DNA from: Selaginella moellendorffii
Taxonomy: Eukaryota; Streptophyta; Lycopodiopsida; Selaginellales; Selaginellaceae
Direction: 5' to 3'
Length of the DNA: 64,000 bases
NCBI RefSeq assembly: GCF_000143415.4
Contig: NW_003314280.1
Coordinates: 777,262 to 841,261 of the forward strand
This document shows positions 30,312 to 41,645 of this stretch, piece after piece. Position 1 is the first letter of the stretch; each line of letters opens with the position of its first letter. The notes beneath the pieces were generated by a model. It was not told the DNA's origin. It worked only from the letters and a program-made list of their open reading frames with translations, and searched no databases. The translations under genes were made by a program, and so were the position numbers.

Positions 30312-33211
30312 CATAGCTTCAAAACACGAACACGAACACGAACAGGGCATTCAATTTTTTGAACACGAACATGGAACACGGAAATGAACACAGATAAACA
30401 TGGGTGAAAACATGAATATTCTCTAGAATATTCTACTTATCACTCCATCTCATCTAGAAGCTCCTCATTAGCAAGATCATCATCTTCGTCTTCGTCCTCT
30501 TCTTCCATAGCTTCAATATCAGCATCAGTAATTTGAGGAATACTTCTTGTCTGGCTCAATCCCACAAACTTGTCATAGGAAGTGTGGCTCCCTATCAACT
30601 TGGTATTATTGGCCACAAATACCAAGTTTGCAATCCGGCTTACTACTAAGCAATTCCTCTTATTTGAAGTGATGTGCCCAAAAATGCTGAACAATCGCCC
30701 CACAAATGAGGAAGAACTTGTCTGACTAAGCACTCGAATTGCCAACCTTTGCAAATCTAGACCTGAGTAGCCATTATCCTCCCACCACTGCACAGAACCC
30801 TTTGTTGTACGATCCATCTGAGAGTCCCTGGTGCCAAAACTACCCTCCAAGTTCCTGTATTGGCAAAGCTGATTTTTTATAGTTGACCTTTGCTGATAGT
30901 CAGGGAACTGGATCTCCAAGTACATGTTTCAATCTTTGGAAACTTCCCTGGATTTTTCCTGTCCTCACCCCTGAAACTCTGGATCAAGCATGTATGCCAC
31001 GGAGTGAAAGGTGCTATGATAAGCCCACCACCTGTTTGAAATCAGTTGGTTTAGCTCCTCATACCTAAGATTGTTCTCCTCTTGTTGACGGATGTTCTCG
31101 CTCATTTGATCCATCCCCTCATAGACCTTCCCAATCACAGGCACGTCTCCGTCAACCATTCGTAGCAAATGCATCACCCTCCTTGAAACACCCAGCATGT
31201 GGTTAACCTCGTTCCAGTATGTATTGTTGAACACAATTCCTCGGCATGCTATCCCAGAATCTGTCCTTGACTCTAGCCTTGCATTGTAAGCATCGCTCAC
31301 AAACATTTGTTGTAGCTTTGGCCTTAGCTCCACCAATCTCTCCATCATAAGAAAGTTGAAGGCAAATCATGTTTCGCTGAACTTCAACACTCGTCGTGAA
31401 GAGAAGTATGCCAAAATCACTACTAGATGCGAATGGTTCCGGAGGAAGCCAACTAGAGTCTTTCCCGTGTCTAGCAGCCCAACCATCCATGGTAGTTTTG
31501 CAAAATCCTTGAGAATGTTGTTCAAACAATGAGCTAAGCACGGAGCCCACATAATCCTTGGCTTCCTCACCTCTAGAAGTCTAGCAGAAGCCTTGTTTGA
31601 AGCCTCACCATCAGTGACAATAAGAACAACATTCTCCTCTCCAACAATCTCGACACCTCGCTCCCATGTCGCAAAAACGTTATCAGCCATCTTCCCACTA
31701 GAAGATATATCAATGGCCTTGAGAAAAGTCGACTGTCCTCTGCTGTATGCAACAAGCCCCATGATATGTCGATTTCTTGTGTCATTCCATGCATCAGCAA
31801 CAAGAGTAACCCCACAATTCTTCCAACGTGCCTTCACCTTGGCAAGTTGAGCTTCAAGATTGGCTTTCTCCACTTACAACAATTGCTCTCGCAATGCTGT
31901 CTCTGTTGGAAGATCGTAGGGAATTCCATGCCTTGCAATCTGCTGCACCATCTCCTTGAAATGGTGAGAACAAGCTTTCACAAATGGTATGTGCTCGTTC
32001 TAGAAAAATCGTCCTATAGCCATATCCACTGTTTCCTTCCTTTTTGGATCAAAAGAATCCCAGATTCCTTGCTGTCGTTGCGAAAAAAACCTGGAAATTC
32101 CTTCTATAGAATTGCCACCTGGTGTGGAACTCTGGGAAGCAACAAAACTCTCTCCTCCAATGCTTTGGATGCCTTCGACATGTGTAGAAACTGCTCATTT
32201 CTTGCTTTGGTGTTTTCCAGCCAAAACCTGGTCATCGATGGTTTTAGCCATCTCCCTAAGTTGTTGTCTCTTCTCTGCTGAGATGACATCACAACTTAAG
32301 ATTTCATGACCAGCTTCCCCTGTGAGATGTCCCCTCACACGATCCACACCTGAAACTTTGTCTCTCAACGAACACCACTTGCAAGACCAGTGTCGATGCC
32401 CACTACAGCAGTTTGTTTGATCACCAAGGATCACTTCTTCCCACCAAACGGATGATGGATGTTGCCCTGTTGAAGTCCTCTTGCTCTGGCTCCCAGATGC
32501 CATCACTCAGCTCAACCTCTAAAATCCTGCACCTGCTTCTACTCCAATCCACAATCACTCAATCCAACCTCTAAAATCCCACACCCTGCTGCTGCTCCAA
32601 TCACAATTGCTCAGCCTCTAAAATCCCACACCCTGCTCCTGTTCCAATCCACAATTGGTCATGCCCTGCACCTAAGTTTTTTTTGAAAAACTCAAAATTT
32701 TAGAATCACGCCGTCAATAACACAATCACAACTCCAAGCAACTAAAAATCACAGCAATCTACAAAGATGCAATGCCAAGCAACTAAGAATTATGGCAGAA
32801 GCAAGGAGAAAATTTGGGAGAGAAAATTTACAAACTTGGAGACAATGATCAGGAATTTTTTGCAGCGAAATCAGGCGTGGCTGAGCGCCATTCCTCCCAC
32901 TCTAGCACTAGAATCCTAGAGAGGGCATTCCTTGCCCAAGAAAATCGCCATAGATCGCTGGAAAAACCTTTTGATTGATCGCAGGAATTTTTTATTGATT
33001 GCAAGACCACGTGAACCACGTAAACCACGTGAGCTATTGTTTTAGAACACGGCGTGGTCACACAGTATTTAACCGTGTTTCAACCGTGTTTGGAGCCGTG
33101 TTTTGGAGCATTGACCGAGTCAATGAACACGGCCCGTGTTAACATGGCTGGGGGCCGTGTTCATGTCACCACGCCAACACGCCGTGGTGCACGGCATGTT
33201 TTGAAGCACTG
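30312..33211 (-). mobile_element. hAT transposon (DUF659 type), 2.9 kb, nearly complete
   Basis: The terminal inverted repeats are CATAGCTTCAAAACACG on the left and CAGTGCTTCAAAACATG (complement) on the right. Both begin with CA as in hAT elements. Subterminal CCGTGTT-type motifs are frequent on the right (33,050-33,200) and ACGAACACGAAC repeats on the left. A perfect 8-bp target duplication flanks it, the size expected of hAT, and the empty site exists in two neighbouring units. It landed a few bases before the intron acceptor of the carrier relic. The boundaries are certain to the base. Confidence 0.95.
30440..32503 (-). pseudogene. hAT transposase, frame-disrupted
   Basis: From ATG at 32503 there is a BED-type zinc finger (CCSGHRHWSCKWC, VRGHLTGEAGHEI). 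Further on come a conserved pre-catalytic part (IPFVKACSHHFKEMV, GIPYDLPTE), a DUF659/RNase-H-like core (TLVADAWNDTRNRHIMG, IDISSSGK, IVTDGEASNKASARLL, WAPCLAHCLNNIL), and a C-terminal hAT dimerisation region (RVLSQTSSSSFVGRLFSIFGHITSNKRNCL) with an acidic end (EEEDEDEDDDLANEELLDEM). The segments fall in different frames with several stops (breaks near 32.2, 31.9, 31.35 and 30.95 kb). Some breaks could be introns, but the element looks non-autonomous now. The transposase is minus-strand within the element. Confidence 0.8.
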
Positions 33212-33219
33212 CTGTGATT
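33212..33219 (+). repeat. Right target-site duplication of the hAT element
   Basis: CTGTGATT directly follows the right terminus, identical to the octamer at 30304-30311. Confidence 0.9.
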
Positions 33220-33566
33220 TGCAGACAACCTCAAAGCACTACACGGGCATCTACCACGCGCTTTCCACAGGAGAGCTTTCTTGGCCTTTACAAGGGGCTC
33301 TGGCCGACGCTTTTAGTACGTTCTACGAGAGCTTATTGGTTTTTCTCCCTGCAAAACGCCATAGACTGTACTCCTGCCAGTCCGTAGGCCCAACAATTGC
33401 GATAAACTTCTGCGTGTACGAGACTCTCTACAACTACTGGAACGCTCAAAGGTGGATTTTTTCTTAGTTTCCAGTCCTTGGGCTAGAGTGTGAGCATGTT
33501 TACTTTCAGACCCGACTCGTCCAGGATGGTGACGAGCTTGATCTCCGGTGGAGTAGCCCTCAACAG
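33220..33566 (+). pseudogene. Mitochondrial carrier (SLC25) exons, unit 1 relic
   Basis: Three exons can be read with intact splice signals: about 33221-33315, 33381-33451 and 33510-33566. They carry the end of one carrier repeat (HYTGIYHALST, ESFLGLYKGLWPTLL, then after an intron VGPTIAINFCVYETLYNYWNAQR) and the start of the next (PDSSRMVTSLISGGVAL). The pattern fits the adenine-nucleotide/CoA transporter branch of the SLC25 family. Between HALST and ESFLG the frame shifts, the upstream intron is interrupted by the hAT element, and no downstream exons are present, so the gene is dead. The block is on the plus strand because it lies inside the large inversion; units 2 and 3 have it on the minus strand. 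Confidence 0.75.
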
Positions 33567-33713
33567 GTAAGAGTCTTAAGATCGATTACGTTTGATCGCC
33601 ATCGCTCCTGTTTTCAGTGGTGTTTCCGATCGATTTGGGAAAGAGAAGGATGCAACTCGAGGGCGATCGGAGATGGGGATTGCGAGCTCGCTGAGGCACA
33701 TTGCTGGCGATGG

Positions 33714-34250
33714 ATGGGAAGAGTTCGCTTGTTCCGTGGCTTGGCGACGGCAGCGATTCGATGCGCCGCACCAGCATTCGCTCCTTCGGCAGCGCAGCCC
33801 GATCAGCAGGCGGTCGCGCTGGTGTCGGCGCTGAAGGTATGTGGGAGCACAAGGGATTTGCGCAAGGGCAAGGCGATCCACGCCCAGGCGGCGGAGAGCA
33901 AGCAGCTGGGGATCCACGTCGTCATGGACATGTACGCAAAATGAAGCAGCATGGAGGATTCTCGCCGCGTGTTCGACAGCATTCTTCACCCAAACGTGAT
34001 GTCCTGGAACGTTTTGATGCTGGGCTCCCGGCTACTATGGCGAGAGCGATGTGGCTCTGGATCTCTTCGAGAGGATGCAAGCCAGGCGGTCGGGCTGCAA
34101 GCCAAACTCCGGGAGCTTCATGGCCGCGTCGAAGGCTTGTAGCAGCCTCCCGGCGAAGGAAGCCGCTGTTTTGGTCAATGGGAAGCTCGTCAAGGAGGCT
34201 AGTCTTGAGACCGGCAGAGGCATCCATTCTCAAGCCAAGCAGATAGGACC
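33714..34250 (+). pseudogene. PLS/E PPR pseudogene, unit 1, 5' part (inside the inversion)
   Basis: ATG at 33714 starts the same N-terminus as in unit 2 (MGRVRLFRGLATAAIRCAAPAFAPSAAQ...), followed by a PPR stretch (VCGSTRDLRKGKAIHAQA). A deletion removes the NALVD part of the first repeat, after which frames shift repeatedly (FDSILHPNVMSWNVLML in another frame). The homology ends abruptly at about 34,247 (GGACCATCTTG), where LRR-relic sequence begins; this is the right inversion junction. Confidence 0.8.
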
Positions 34251-34700
34251 ATCTTGCCCGAGGAATCCATCCGGGATCGTCAACGACACACAGGTTCTCT
34301 CTCTCTCGGAGTGGCATCAACGTGTGGAACGAGACTGTCAATCCAAACGCATGGTCGGGGCTGTCTCGCCTGGACCTCTCTCATAACAGCATCTCCTCGC
34401 TGAAGGTGGTTGGCTGCAAGAACATGCAGCTCAAGCTTCTCAACTTCTTTGCAAGAGTTCCTGGAAAATCTCTCTAGCCTTGAGAGTTTAGAAATCTTGG
34501 ATCTCAGTTAGAACATCTTACAGTCCCATAACGACCTTGTCTCCATCAGGTGGAGCTCTCGCACAACGAATTCAGTGGCTCTGTTCCAGAGACTCACGAA
34601 CTTGATGTGCCTGGACATCTTGTATAACAAGTGGAGATCTACCTGATATTTGAAGCAAGAACGTCTGTGGAACGTCTCGAACAATTCCAGACCAGGCTTG
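34250..34700 (+). pseudogene. LRR receptor-like fragment, unit 1 relic
   Basis: The fragment starts at the inversion junction with GGAATCCATCCGGGATCGTC and includes LSRLDLSHNSISSLKVVG-like and LSHNEFSGSVPETHE-like leucine-rich repeat wording. Stop codons and frame changes interrupt it. It matches relics at about 46.4 and 62.3 kb and lacks their first 80 or so bases. Confidence 0.65.
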
Positions 34701-34789
34701 TGTTTGTGAGCTTCAAGTAACTTTGTCTCTGAACCATAATTTCAATTCTCAAAAAAAATTTGAATATATGTTTAGTTTGCAGAAGTCTG

Positions 34790-35065
34790 GTAATGGATAT
34801 ATCTAAAATATGCTTGAATATTTTATTCCTTTATTAATCCAATTGATCAAATGGAAGTTTATAATTATAAACATATTTATAATTTATAAACACAAAATTA
34901 ATCTTATTGAATATTAACCATTATATGGTAGAATAAACTAGAATATACTAGGAAGTATTTAAGAAAGTTTGGAAATTATAAATAAAAGATTAATCTAAAT
35001 GAATAAAAACCATTAGATGGTAGAATATCCTAGAATATCCAAAAATATTCTAGGTATATTCACTA
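34790..35065. repeat. Fold-back repeat, left arm in unit 1
   Basis: The stretch AATATTTTATTCCTTTATTAATCC...GGTAGAATATCCTAGAATATCC belongs to the same family as the copy at 47,090. An inverted partner lies at about 36,285-36,495, so together they bracket the LTR array as in unit 2, where the arms are closer together. Confidence 0.55.
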
Positions 35066-35298
35066 ATGGTGTATATACATTTAGATTAATCGTGCGTTTT
35101 TAATTTATAGTAAATTTAACTTATATTAAAAATAGTTTATGATGTTTTTATACACTTTTAGAGCGCTTTTTCTACTGGCTTTGCAAGTAATGGTTCAAAG
35201 ATCCTACAAGGGACTTATGGTAGTATTATGAAATATCACTTCTCTTTGCTTTTTGGTTTTCATCCAAACACCTATATATTTCTATCTTCTTGCCAACT

Positions 35299-36140
35299 TG
35301 TAATTAACTAAAGAGAATGACTTGAGAAATGCTTTGAAGTGGTTCAAAATGTCTTTGGGTTGAAATAGTACCGTGTTAGATGACCTTCTGGAAAATCTAA
35401 ATTTAGGAGCTTACATTTAGTATTAAAGTGGTTTAGATTCGACTCTGTTAGTTGATTAAGGGAATCATACAATATATTAATTGAAATTTAGTATATCTAA
35501 TTTGCTTTCACTAGACTCAACTAGAGAGTGTGAATTTATAGAGAATTATAATGGATTATAAACAACCAAAGAGAATGACTTGAGAAATAATTTATAATGG
35601 TTCAAATATAGAGGGAAAATGCCCATGAACAAAAGTGCACCCCTTTTTTCAATCAGTTAAAGTTTTGAGACACATAGGATTAAGTGTCCTTAAATTTAAA
35701 TAGTACTAAGCTAAGTGACTTCCCAGGAAATTCAAATTCAGGAACTTACATTTGGTATTAGAGCGGTCTAGATCTAACTCTATTAGTTGGTTAAGGGAAT
35801 TACACCATATATTGATTGATATATAGTATGTCTAGATTGCTTTCATTGGGTTTGATCAGAGGGTGTGAACTTACAGAGAAGTGTAATAAACTATAAATAA
35901 CCAAAGAAAATGACTTGAGAAATAATTCATATTGGTTCAAATATATAAAGAAAAGGCTTATGAACAAAAATGCACCCCCTTTTCCAATTGATTAAGGTAT
36001 TAGGATACTTGGGATTAACTTTTAAGTCTTTCTCTTTGGTTGCTTACATAGGGATTTTCTTTTACATCCAAATGTGTTCTTGGGTTTGAATAGTATTAGG
36101 CTAGGTGACTTTTTAGGAAGTTTAAATTCAGAAGTTTACA
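35299..36140 (+). mobile_element. Tandem TRIM-like LTR array (three LTRs, two short internal parts)
   Basis: Three related LTR-like blocks, each starting TG and ending TTACA, lie at 35299-35415 (shortened), 35529-35750 and 35864-36140. The two gaps of 113 bp begin with a primer-binding-like site: TTTGGTATTAGAGCGG after the second LTR, close to the tRNA-Met complement TGGTATCAGAGC, and a decayed version after the first. The second gap ends with the purine tract AGAGGG directly before the next LTR. There is no coding sequence. This is the build of a terminal-repeat retrotransposon in miniature present as a chained array. Units 2 and 3 lack it at the same place. No clear target duplication was found. 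Confidence 0.7.
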
Positions 36141-36284
36141 CAGCAAAAACTATATTGAAGTAGTTTAAGGAGAAATTTAATTTTTAAGGAGAAGTTTAAG
36201 TGGAGAGGGCAAAGTTATTATAAAGGATATTTCTTTGGATCCTTATATGACTTTCTCTAATTCTTTGATTATTTAAAACAAGGT

Positions 36285-36495
36285 AGTAATGAATATACAT
36301 GCAATATGCTTGGATATTCTAAGATATTCTATCATGTAACAATTGTTATTCATTTAGATTAATTTGGTAATTATAATTTATATACATGCTTATAATTTAT
36401 AAACTTTCATAAACACTTACCAGTATATTCTAGTTTATACTAGTATCTAATAGTTAATATGCAATAAGATTAATCTTGTTTTTATAAATTATAAA
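36285..36495. repeat. Fold-back repeat, right (inverted) arm in unit 1
   Basis: The arm reads GATATTCTATCATGTAACAATTG... and ...GCAATAAGATTAATCTTG, the reverse complement of the left arm family. It has the same relation to the left arm as in unit 2 (47,090 and 47,850). Confidence 0.5.
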
Positions 36496-36499
36496 TATA

Positions 36500-38130
36500 A
36501 CCACCTCCGACCACTTCGAGGAGTCTCACTGACAACCTCTATAAGTTTTATTCTAAACTTGGGGATTTGTTAGCCCTATGAATGACATCTATACCACTTA
36601 GCCTTTGCATTTGGTCTAAGTGCTTCACGTGTCTAATCCTATGACTAACACCCAAAGGTATCATCAACATATCAACCCGTTACATTAAGGCTATGCCCAT
36701 TCACCCTTGTTATAATAGTAATCCAAGACTACCTACATCACAATCCTATCTTTCAAAGATTAAGCCATTTGTCTATGAGTGGTCATCCTTTGACCACCCT
36801 TTAGTACCATTAAAATGCCCAAAGATATAAAAAAACACCCTTCACCAATATCTCTTCTTCCGTGCTCACCAAGTCCCTTTTTATCCATAGCCGTGCTCAC
36901 TCATACTGCCACTGGACCAAAGCTCAAAGGCTTGACCACTAAGTTCCATTGTCTTTTAGGATTTCTTTACCATATGACCATATCTTTAGTCACTACATTA
37001 GAGGATTGTTTTTCTTCCTTTCCATAGTCTAGAATTTTAAGATAACATTTTGGAACACTATAGCCCTACGCAAACCTTGTGGGTACTCTCCCCACCTTTT
37101 GCCTTTGGGTGTCTTAGCCATGAGGCTAGAGCAAGGTTTTGTTAAGCTATATTACATATCCAAATAGGTAGTGCCACCCATACTTGGATTAAGAGTATTA
37201 ACCATTTGATCTCTCGGGGGAACTAGAGTCAGCTCTTGAACATTTCACAAGCTACCTTGTTTATTTATCTATATTCACTCTAGTGTTAGACTCTTTAGTG
37301 GTTATATCATCACCCAACATGTGGGTATAACCTTCATTTGTCACACTAATCTTTCCTGGCCAAACTGGCTCCGCTAGAGTCCTCCCTCTACTATACTTTT
37401 GGAGCTCACCAAACCCTTTAAGGTTTGGGAAATAATCGCTTTGGGCTTTTATTCTTGGACTTGGATTCAAACTCGGACTTAGACTCGGACTCTGTCTCGG
37501 ACTCAGTCTCGGACTCAATCTCAGACTCAATCTCGGATTTGGTCTCAGTCCCGATCTTGGTCCTAGTCTGGGTCTGGGTCTGGGTCTCGATTTTGGACTC
37601 CATCTCAGACTCCATTTCAAGTCTATCTCAAACTCCATCTCAGGTCCATCTCAGACTCTATCTCAGACTTCATTTCGGGTCTATCTCGAACTCCATCTCA
37701 GACTCCATCTTAAACTCCATCTCGAACTCCATCTTAGGTCCATTTCGGATTTCATCTTGGGTCCATCTCGAACTTCATCTAGGGCCCATCTTGGATCTAT
37801 ATCGGATTTGTCTCAGGTCCATATTGGACTCTATCTCGAACTCCATCTCGGACTTGTTCATGACCCTTCCATGTGTCATGACACTTGCCATGTGTTAGTC
37901 CTTTTTGTGCCCCTTTTAGAAACTCATTCATCGATTATTTCATAATCATCTTTTGAGTACTTCATTTGGAGTTCCACTTTCATTCTCGATTTTCAAAGTT
38001 GAAGCCTTAAGTCTAAACATATTATGCTTGTTGAACTTCCACTTCAACCACTACCATATAACACCTTTTCTAGTCCACTTTAGGGCTTAGATTTGTATCT
38101 CATATTAAGCAAACTAAGCTCTTGTACATG
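36500..38130. other. Unit 1-specific insertion of about 1.6 kb with a minisatellite
   Basis: In unit 2 the fold-back arm runs directly on to the equivalent of 38,130. Here a segment of different, slightly GC-richer character intervenes. It contains the repeat shared with 29.6-29.9 kb and the minisatellite at 37.44-37.87 kb. No gene is recognisable. Confidence 0.5.
37440..37875. repeat. Degenerate minisatellite (6/12-bp period, TCTCGGACTC type)
   Basis: About 430 bp are built from variants of CTCGGACTC, CTCAGACTC and CCATCTC with a 6- or 12-bp period, pyrimidine-rich on the plus strand. It keeps long frames open on both strands (Asp-Ser on plus, Glu-Ser/Arg-Pro on minus), which are low-complexity by-products rather than genes. 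Confidence 0.8.
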
Positions 38131-38731
38131 CCATGAGTAGCAATTTTTTTTTATAAATACAGTTAACAAGATTAGTATATTCTCAATTATAAACCATATA
38201 TTATTTCAAATTTAAAATTATTTATTACAGTAGCTGAAATATTAAGTTTTAAAATGTATATATTTTAAGTTTATTATAATTGATATAAAGTATACAGATT
38301 AAATAAAATTTATATCATTATAATTAATATTCCAATGCAATACACAACAAATTAGTTTTGTGTATTTAATAAATTCTATTTCAATTTATAGAGTGACAGT
38401 AAAAACCTTGAAAAGAAATATTCAAAACACATCTAAATAAAAATTGAAAATTGGGTAAAGCCAACAATGAGAAAAAAGAAGAAATATTAAATAGGTATTG
38501 TAATACTAAGGTTAGGATTACAACAGAATGAGTGAAGAAGAGATATAAGAATAACAAAAATAAAATATTAATTTAATAAATATATAATATAATTATTTCC
38601 AGAAATTTTATAGGGAAAAGTGTTACTACCTAGATCTAACAAAAACTACTAAAGATAGCTGTTTATATATAGAGAGACTAGCTTTTATATTTTTTAATAT
38701 TAAGTTAGGCAATAAAAAAAATTAAAATGTA

Positions 38732-40160
38732 TGAGTGCATGGAATATAGAAATGAAATATAGATATATGTATATTCAATTAATCTAAAAATCCTAGCTTA
38801 TATATAAGAGCAAGTGGTTTGAATTAAAACTAATCCAATGGCTATTAAAATCCCACTATGCTAATATTAATATATGCAATTATAACATCATCCCCTTCTT
38901 TTGAAAAGATGGAAGGTACTTAAGGTTGCTTGGTTGATGGGTTGGGATTTGAAAGAACATTATGAAAAGACACTTGTGTATCTGTAGGCAATCTTGATCC
39001 TTTTACACAACCACATAGCGTAACATTAAGATCATCCATAAATAAATGATTATAATAGTTAAGTGTTCAATAGACTCCTCTCAAATCACTGGAAGAATAC
39101 TTATCATATATTGATCCTAAGACTTAGCATCAACAATTCATAGTAATTAGGAAGGTAAACTCAACTTTGTTAGCAATATTAGATCATCACTATATAAAAC
39201 TTTATATAGTTAAATATCAATAAAAATCTCTACCCTTATGACATATAAATACTAAAGAGATAGTAAATAAATATTTTAATCTAAATCATTAAAAGTTCAT
39301 ATACTTTATAATCATCCCTTTGAAGGTTTGAATTAGTTATTCTACTAAACCATCTGTATGTGGATGATAAACACTTGTGATAGTGTTGTGTATCCTTAGT
39401 TGAAATATTAAGACGTAAAATGCCTTAACTATAAATGTAAGACCATTATCCAAGATAATTTATTTCGGATATAACCCAACTTCCACCCAACGAGTTAAGT
39501 AGTTAAAAGTAATAATAACATATTCAAGTTAATCATAAAAAACCCCCATCAAATAAAATGCCACAAGCTCAAATATAATATCACTTGCTAATAACTTATT
39601 ATGTTGATATTTACATTTTCAATACTGCATTAAAGATGACTTTCTTTACTTTGTGAAGATTGATCTTAATGACTAATGGTGCCTTCAATCTTTATTCCAC
39701 ACTTTTTTTATGTTTACCATGACTCTTCTATTCTACTCATACATATGATATATTAACATATAACTTAGAAGCTATGTAAGTTTTTTTATTGGTCGAAGAT
39801 GCGCCATAATGTTATCTAGTGTTTATATAGCTGTGTAAATTCGTAATACTCCCCCTTGTGTTACAAAAGGATAGTTAGAGTTGATTGTAATTTCCCATCC
39901 TTTTAAGTTAGTGGCATTTGATTTAATAGAGTTTTTTCCATGATAATTACTAATAATGAGTATGTTATTATTGCTTTTAACTATTTGACTTATTAAGTGG
40001 AAGTTAATGCTCTTTCTAATGCATCTGTAACTATTATTAAATATTTCTTCTTCAATCAAGTGGTGTTTTAGCATTCATGTTCATAGTAGATTCTTTCAAA
40101 TAATAGTCTTGCATTTATGGCTAAAATATTTTATGTTTTGACATTTTAGTTAGGGATACA
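38732..40160 (-). mobile_element. Decayed Ty3/gypsy relics, unit 1
   Basis: An LTR-like start (TGAGTGCATGGAATA) at 38732 and following text resemble the LTR of the 48.5-kb element. Then comes minus-strand integrase-region sequence in which almost every codon is altered, for example the stretch around 39,130-39,420 against 49,190-49,480. From about 39,830 the integrase start recurs in the opposite orientation (AATACTCCCCCTTGTGTTAC). These relics are present in the same arrangement in unit 2 and so predate the duplication. Confidence 0.6.
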
Positions 40161-40559
40161 TCACACTTTCAACTATACTTATACAATAATTGATGTCTAC
40201 ATTGCATTGACTTGGCAGCCTATATTAGTGTAGTTAATCTGGTTATTATTAATTCAAATTAAGAATTTTCATTATTAGCTATTTGAACTTATAGATTCTT
40301 TCCTTCTAGAGGGGCGTCAAACAAGTCATATATATATCTATAAATATTCTCCTCTTTTAACTCTGATATATAGTAAAAAGTATCCTCTACATTGAGCTCA
40401 AAGGTACAACTTATATAAATTTTCTCTTTTGCAATTAAAAATATTGAAAGAGCTTAAACTTATATAATAAAAAGGAAAATTTTCATTTTCATTAAAGGAT
40501 GAAAAGTAAATTAATAATTTATTATAAAAATGGCTTAAAATAATCCAAAGTATTCTAAC

Positions 40560-41190
40560 TAGTAGTTTATTGCATTTTGTATTTTTAGTTTATGGTTATA
40601 TCATTGTTTAATTTGGGCTGTTACGGATCCCAAGCTCAACCCCGGTCTTGTGCTCGAAGTCCACTTGGGACAGAGCCTGCCCCGAGCACCCCGCACACCC
40701 CGATGCTGGCAGGCGGACCGATGGGGAGTCACTGGTTGGACGACCGAGACTCTCAAAGTACGGCCCACAGGTGTCTTGCTTGTGTGAGAGCGTATACATT
40801 CATGTTGTCCAACCAGGACTCCTGATGGAGCTTTTATCTTTTTTGTGATTTTACACTTAAATGTAGGGACTTTCTTACTTGGCTTCTCCATCCCGTGGCA
40901 GTCTGAAATCATGGGCCATGGTGTGGTGGGGATCTTGCTATTGTAAATTTCCTGCAAAATTCCTCCCACTCCCGTCAGCTTGTGGTATCTATAAATCTAT
41001 GTAAAGTTCCGCTTACCCTCGTCAGCGTGTGGTCATTTTCTTCTTTGCGAGTAGGTAATGAAGTTTGGCAAAGGGAAGGTAGAGATTGCTGCTTTTGCAG
41101 GTTTGGTTTGCGACCTGGTTTGCGATCGTCTAACCTGGTGTCTTTTGATTTTTAAAAGGATCTAATTAACTCTAAATCTTCCAATGCTCT
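40560..41190 (+). repeat. Leader segment of unit 2 with a GC-rich block
   Basis: A GC-rich stretch (about 40,625-40,780, with GCCTGCCCCGAGCACCCC and GGCCCACAGGTGTC) is followed by GTCCAACCAGGACTCC and a conserved run to the gene promoter. It recurs at 56,400-56,970 and, inverted and shortened, in unit 1. It begins TGTTACGGATCCC, which could be an LTR start, but no matching end was found. Confidence 0.5.
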
Positions 41191-41645
41191 AAACGAAGCC
41201 TCATATAATATGGGTACAAGGGATCCACTTGATGATGAATCAACTTTCCACTTCCAAGCAACGAATCAATTTAATTTTGTTTACAGTCCACTTGTACCCG
41301 CTTAGGAAGCACGGACATTCCAAGCACCAACCCAGCTTTGCTCTAGAATGCACTATTGCCAAGTTCGCTTTCTTGTCACGAGGCTTAAAAGTACAAATAA
41401 TTGGAGTGATAACTAGGTTCAAATCCTATACGTGATTCGGCTGGCCAAGGATATCCGAGGAGACTTAATCGAGATTACATTAGATCGAATCAAATATTCA
41501 AGATATACTTGTCTCAAAAGTCTTGCTTTGCTTTAGAGGTGGCCTAAAGTTTGGTGTGATTTTGTCGAGTATTTAAAGGCATAGATGTCCCTCAGATTAT
41601 TAACTCACACTATCCAAGCAATATTAGAAGATTAAATCGAAGAAA

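Larger units (their letters stand above)
25440..40165 (+). repeat. Triplicated unit, copy 1
   Basis: The left landmark (GTGGAGGAAGACCATCTTCACC, here at about 25,447) and the blocks that follow recur near 40.2 and 55.55 kb. Order in this copy: inverted leader segment (25.92-26.45), secreted-protein gene, broken PPR gene, carrier relic, LRR relic, fold-back repeat, LTR array, minisatellite-bearing insertion, and old gypsy relics. Copy 1 alone contains the hAT insertion, the LTR array, the 36.5-38.1 kb segment and three inversions. The boundary is approximate because the ends lie in decayed AT-rich DNA. Confidence 0.75.

Noticed and set aside
37261-37638. 125-codon Arg/Pro/Ser-rich minus-strand frame
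   Set aside because: It is the translation of the minisatellite, not a gene.
39823-40074. 83-codon minus-strand frame
   Set aside because: It lies antisense to the plus-sense gypsy integrase relic, in AT-rich decayed sequence.
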